A stretch of DNA of 64,000 nucleotides from positions 23,920,351 through 23,984,350 of the forward strand of contig NC_036451.1 of NCBI RefSeq assembly GCF_002775205.1, read 5' to 3'. A program made the translations under genes and the position numbers. The notes beneath the pieces were generated by a model. The model was not told the DNA's origin. It ran no database searches and saw only the letters and a list, made by a program, of their open reading frames with translations. Positions 61,340 through 64,000 of the stretch are shown here, piece after piece (the stretch's first letter is position 1; each line of letters begins with the position of its first letter). Source of the stretch: Xiphophorus maculatus (lineage: Eukaryota > Chordata > Actinopteri > Cyprinodontiformes > Poeciliidae).

Positions 61340-62500
61340 ATGGCTTTGCAGGACTTGTGCAATTTTGGAGATATCTTTCAGGAAAGTGTAGGCACTGCGA
61401 GAAATGTAATGGCAGTTGGGCAAAGGAAATCTTGTAGCTATGCAACTGGTGTGGCCTTGAGCAATAGCACAAGCCTATTCCATTTTTATATTCCAGAAGC
61501 GTGTTATCTGGATGAAAGCCCGATACAGTTTGGGCAAATCAGCACAATGCAGAGCTCAAGTGGAATCCCATCTCAAGAAACGCTCCCAATACCGTCCTCT
61601 TTGCCTGAAAGTCTTCCTTTCACTTCTTCTCAAGTCGTGCCGCTTCCCTTCCCCATGGCTCATGGGACCACCACCCTAGCTTTCATGTTCCAAGGCGGCG
61701 TCCTGGCTGCGGCAGACACTCGCTCCAGCTGCTCGGGCCTCGTAGCGTGCCCGGCCTCCCAGAAGATCCTGCCCATTCACAGCCACCTGGTGGGCACCAC
61801 TTCGGGAACCTCGGCTGACTGCGCGCTTTGGAAACGGATCCTCTCCAGAGAGCTGCGCCTCTACCAGCTCCGCTACGGACGGCGTTTGTCCACGAGGGGG
61901 GCCGCCAAGCTGCTCTCACACATGCTGCACCCTTTCAAGGGAACCGAGCTCTGCGTGGCTGCCACGCTGTGTGGGTGGGATGGAGGAGAGCCGGATGATG
62001 GATGTCGTGCCCACAAAGGCTCAGAGATGGATCATGGCGAAAGCAGAGAGACTACAAAGGCTCACCTGGAAAAGACTGCGGGTGCCCCTGGTGAAAAGGT
62101 CTCTGTTTCCAAGACTCAAAGCTCTTCTTTCACAAAGCAGCAGTGTTCCAGGAGAAAAATAAGTTTCTCTGGTCCCAGTCTGTTTTATGTATGCAGCGAT
62201 GGCACTCGCCTGGAGGGATCGCTCTTTTCTGTGGGCTCAGGATCACCGTACGCCTACTCCATCTTAGACCAAGGGGTTCGGTGGGGCCTGACCGTGGAGG
62301 AGGCCACATCAATAGCAAGGGAAGCTGTGTACAGGGCCACCCACAGGGATGCGTACTCTGGGAACTTCGTGGATGTCTATCACGTCACCTCAAAAGGATG
62401 GACTCGTAGGACGCGCGAGGACTTGAAAGAGGAGTATTACAGAGAAAAAGAGAAACGAAGACTTGAGAGGGAGAGACGAGGCACGACTTTTCCAGGGTAA
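61340..62500 (+). CDS. psmb11: Proteasome subunit beta type-11 (beta5t), thymoproteasome catalytic subunit
   Basis: Catalytic beta5t subunit that replaces beta5 in the 20S proteasome of cortical thymic epithelial cells and shapes positive selection of CD8 T cells. One exon, 386 aa. The start MALQDLC matches human PSMB11 (MALQDVC), so it is preferred over the in-frame ATG at 61259. The mature enzyme begins at T110 (AHG/TTTLAF); D126 (D17) and K142 (K33) complete the active site. [33 protein letters not shown] and [10 protein letters not shown] identify beta5t rather than beta5. T154 replaces beta5 Met45, fitting the hydrophilic S1 pocket known for beta5t. Oddities: the prosequence is 109 residues (about 49 in human), and a hydrophilic insertion of about 61 residues (215-276) separates CGWD from SGPSLFYV. 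The C-terminal tail is rich in K, R and E. Confidence 0.95.
   Translation: MALQDLCNFGDIFQESVGTARNVMAVGQRKSCSYATGVALSNSTSLFHFYIPEACYLDESPIQFGQISTMQSSSGIPSQETLPIPSSLPESLPFTSSQVVPLPFPMAHGTTTLAFMFQGGVLAAADTRSSCSGLVACPASQKILPIHSHLVGTTSGTSADCALWKRILSRELRLYQLRYGRRLSTRGAAKLLSHMLHPFKGTELCVAATLCGWDGGEPDDGCRAHKGSEMDHGESRETTKAHLEKTAGAPGEKVSVSKTQSSSFTKQQCSRRKISFSGPSLFYVCSDGTRLEGSLFSVGSGSPYAYSILDQGVRWGLTVEEATSIAREAVYRATHRDAYSGNFVDVYHVTSKGWTRRTREDLKEEYYREKEKRRLERERRGTTFPG
61982..62167 (+). other. psmb11: In-frame insertion segment of psmb11
   Basis: Codons 215-276 have no counterpart in human PSMB11 or PSMB5, where CGWD is followed after one or two residues by GP. The segment is polar and low in hydrophobic residues, rich in K, E, S, T and G, with two cysteines. 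It should project from a surface loop of the beta fold. No splice pair removes it while keeping both conserved borders and the frame. Confidence 0.8.
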
Positions 62501-62675
62501 AGACGAGAAGCAAACAAAAGGAAACATCAGTAGAAAAAGAAAGGCAAACACCGGGCTGTATTTTGGAGAAACAAGGCTGTATCTTTGGAGCAAAAGCTAA
62601 ATTAATGAACAAGACAGGCAGTCGCATCCTCCAGGCTATCTCTCCGAAGATTTGGGCATGCACATCATTCCATTT

Positions 62676-62931
62676 AATAAACAGCTGATGTTTTGTTTGC
62701 AGTGACGATAAAAAGTGCTCTTGCAGCGTTGAGCGCTGCTGGCTGCCATTTTGATGTAGATGTTAAAGGATTATAAATCATTTCATCTGGGATAATTACC
62801 ACCTACCTCTTAATGTGCTTTAATCACAGAAACAAGAGAGAGAAGCAGACAATGAGTAGTGTGAGGACCTCAAGTTGAGGCCTGTTGATGTATTGTTGTG
62901 TGTGGGGAAACACATTAACTCCAGTAATAAA
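62676..62931 (+). terminator. Polyadenylation signals of psmb11
   Basis: AATAAA occurs at 62676-62681 and 62926-62931, about 175 and 425 nt after the stop codon. Either could serve as the 3' end. Confidence 0.55.
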
Positions 62932-62934
62932 AGA

Positions 62935-63550
62935 GCAGCGGCTGAAAACTGATTTGTGCCTACTGTCGGAACACTTCTGAATTTTCGTTGACGCGTCAAT
63001 AAATTAATGAATACATGAGGTTTGGCTGAACTTGCCTGTTGGTTTTGTGTGAGCGCCTCACTCGTAAATACAAGTTATTATTATTCAAATGACAGTGACT
63101 CTGCGGAAAGACGGTGAAAGAAATTGGGTGGTTAATCCTATCGTGAGGTCACACCTTCTTGAATTTCTAGTGAAAATACTGGCCTAGAGGTTCCCACATG
63201 GGAGGCGTTTTATGGCACATGGGCAAGCGTTGCTTGGAAATTCGTTTTCCCATAAAGATGTGATGAGCTAATTCATACGTATTTTGATTTATTGCCTGTG
63301 ACAAAAATTTAAATGGTGAACATATCCATATGTGTGCACTCAGCGTGTCTATATGCTATTAACAGTGTAAAATAAATCACACGCAAGGATGCCTGACAGC
63401 AGCACGAGCAGAGATGTCCTCTCCTACCAATGTCTGATCGACTGCGTCTGTGAGAGTGAGAAGGAGAAGCATTATTCACCCATCTGATCTATGATAACCA
63501 CCATTGGAAGGCCAATAATGCAGGGATTATTGAGCACAAGGAAAAAAAAA
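62935..63550. other. Downstream of psmb11, no gene seen
   Basis: AT-rich non-coding sequence without recognised exon or repeat. Confidence 0.5.
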
Positions 63551-63554
63551 AAGG

Positions 63555-63960
63555 AATACAGTGGCTTGCAACAGCATTCACGCCCCCTTGAATGTTTCAC
63601 ATTTCGTCACATTACAAGCACAAACTTCAGTTGACAGGGCAACTATTCATTCTGCATTGCACAAAATTTGGCCATTTTTGAGAAAAGACCTGAAAACTTG
63701 TTTGCGGTTTTCCAGGGGTTATGCAGCAAAAGTGAAAGAAGGAGCTCTGGTCAGATGAGACAGATATGCCACATTATGGCCTGCATAAAAAAATGTATGC
63801 AGGCCATACGTCTACTGTAATATACAGTACAACATATTACTGTACTGTAATACACAGTATGTGGCAGAAAACACACACTACTAACTACCCTGGCAATATC
63901 TTCCAAACTGTAACACATAGTGGTGAGCATCAGGCTGTGGGAATGCTTTTCTAAAGCAGG
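63555..63960. mobile_element. CAAAAGTATTCA-family repeat at window end
   Basis: Starts CAGTGGCTTGCAACAGCATT then CACGCCCCCTTGAATGTTTC and CACATTTCGTCACATTACAA. It contains GCTCTGGTCAGATGAGACAG, frequent in fish DNA-transposon fossils. An 11-bp perfect hairpin (TGGCCTGCATA at 63777-63787 and its complement at 63796-63806) lies inside. Confidence 0.6.
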
Positions 63961-64000
63961 ATAAGAAAGATTTTTCGTTCATTTAGCTCCAATTCACAAC

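Noticed and set aside
61970-62270. Retained intron in psmb11
   Set aside because: No GT-AG pair removes the extra segment while keeping both CGWD and SGPSLFYV in frame; the segment is fully open.

Overview
The window is vertebrate nuclear DNA, almost certainly from a ray-finned (teleost) fish. It is AT-rich, the genes are split by GT-AG introns, the proteins match vertebrate families, and the intergenic DNA is full of fish-type repeats: L2-like and L1-like LINE remnants, short inverted-repeat DNA transposons and microsatellites. Nothing prokaryotic, viral or CRISPR-like was seen. The species cannot be fixed from the sequence alone.

Four protein-coding genes could be rebuilt exon by exon, each with a continuous reading frame. 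(1) 5820-10339, + strand: a pancreatic chymotrypsin-like elastase of the CELA3 type, 8 exons, 269 aa, catalytic triad intact, TATA box at 5773. (2) 23176-27820, + strand: slc34a2, the sodium-phosphate cotransporter NaPi-IIb, 12 coding exons, 641 aa, plus a likely 5' non-coding exon ending at 22022 behind a GC-rich TATA promoter. (3) 60615-39312, - strand: sel1l3, 24 coding exons, 1102 aa, with signal peptide, LamG-like region, Sel1 repeats and a C-terminal membrane segment. (4) 61340-62500, + strand: psmb11, the thymoproteasome subunit beta5t, one exon, 386 aa, with an unusually long prosequence and an internal insertion of about 61 residues.

Layout: 0-5.7 kb is repeat-rich intergenic DNA; 5.8-10.4 kb is the elastase; 10.4-21.9 kb is a gene-poor interval with a tRNA-Asp-like relic, an AAAG array and LINE/MITE debris; 21.9-28 kb is slc34a2; 28-39 kb is repeats and plain AT-rich DNA; 39.2-60.6 kb is sel1l3; 61.2-62.9 kb is psmb11; the rest is repeats.

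slc34a2 and sel1l3 are convergent neighbours, the arrangement known for SLC34A2 and SEL1L3 on human 4p15.2. psmb11 and sel1l3 are divergent, with only 724 bp between their start codons, so they may share a control region. The elastase (pancreas) and NaPi-IIb (absorptive epithelia) are co-oriented but 11.5 kb apart; no shared regulation is evident. No gene cluster resembling an undescribed multi-gene system was found. The points most worth following are the psmb11 insertion, the psmb11/sel1l3 divergent promoter, and the nested and inverted transposon structures.
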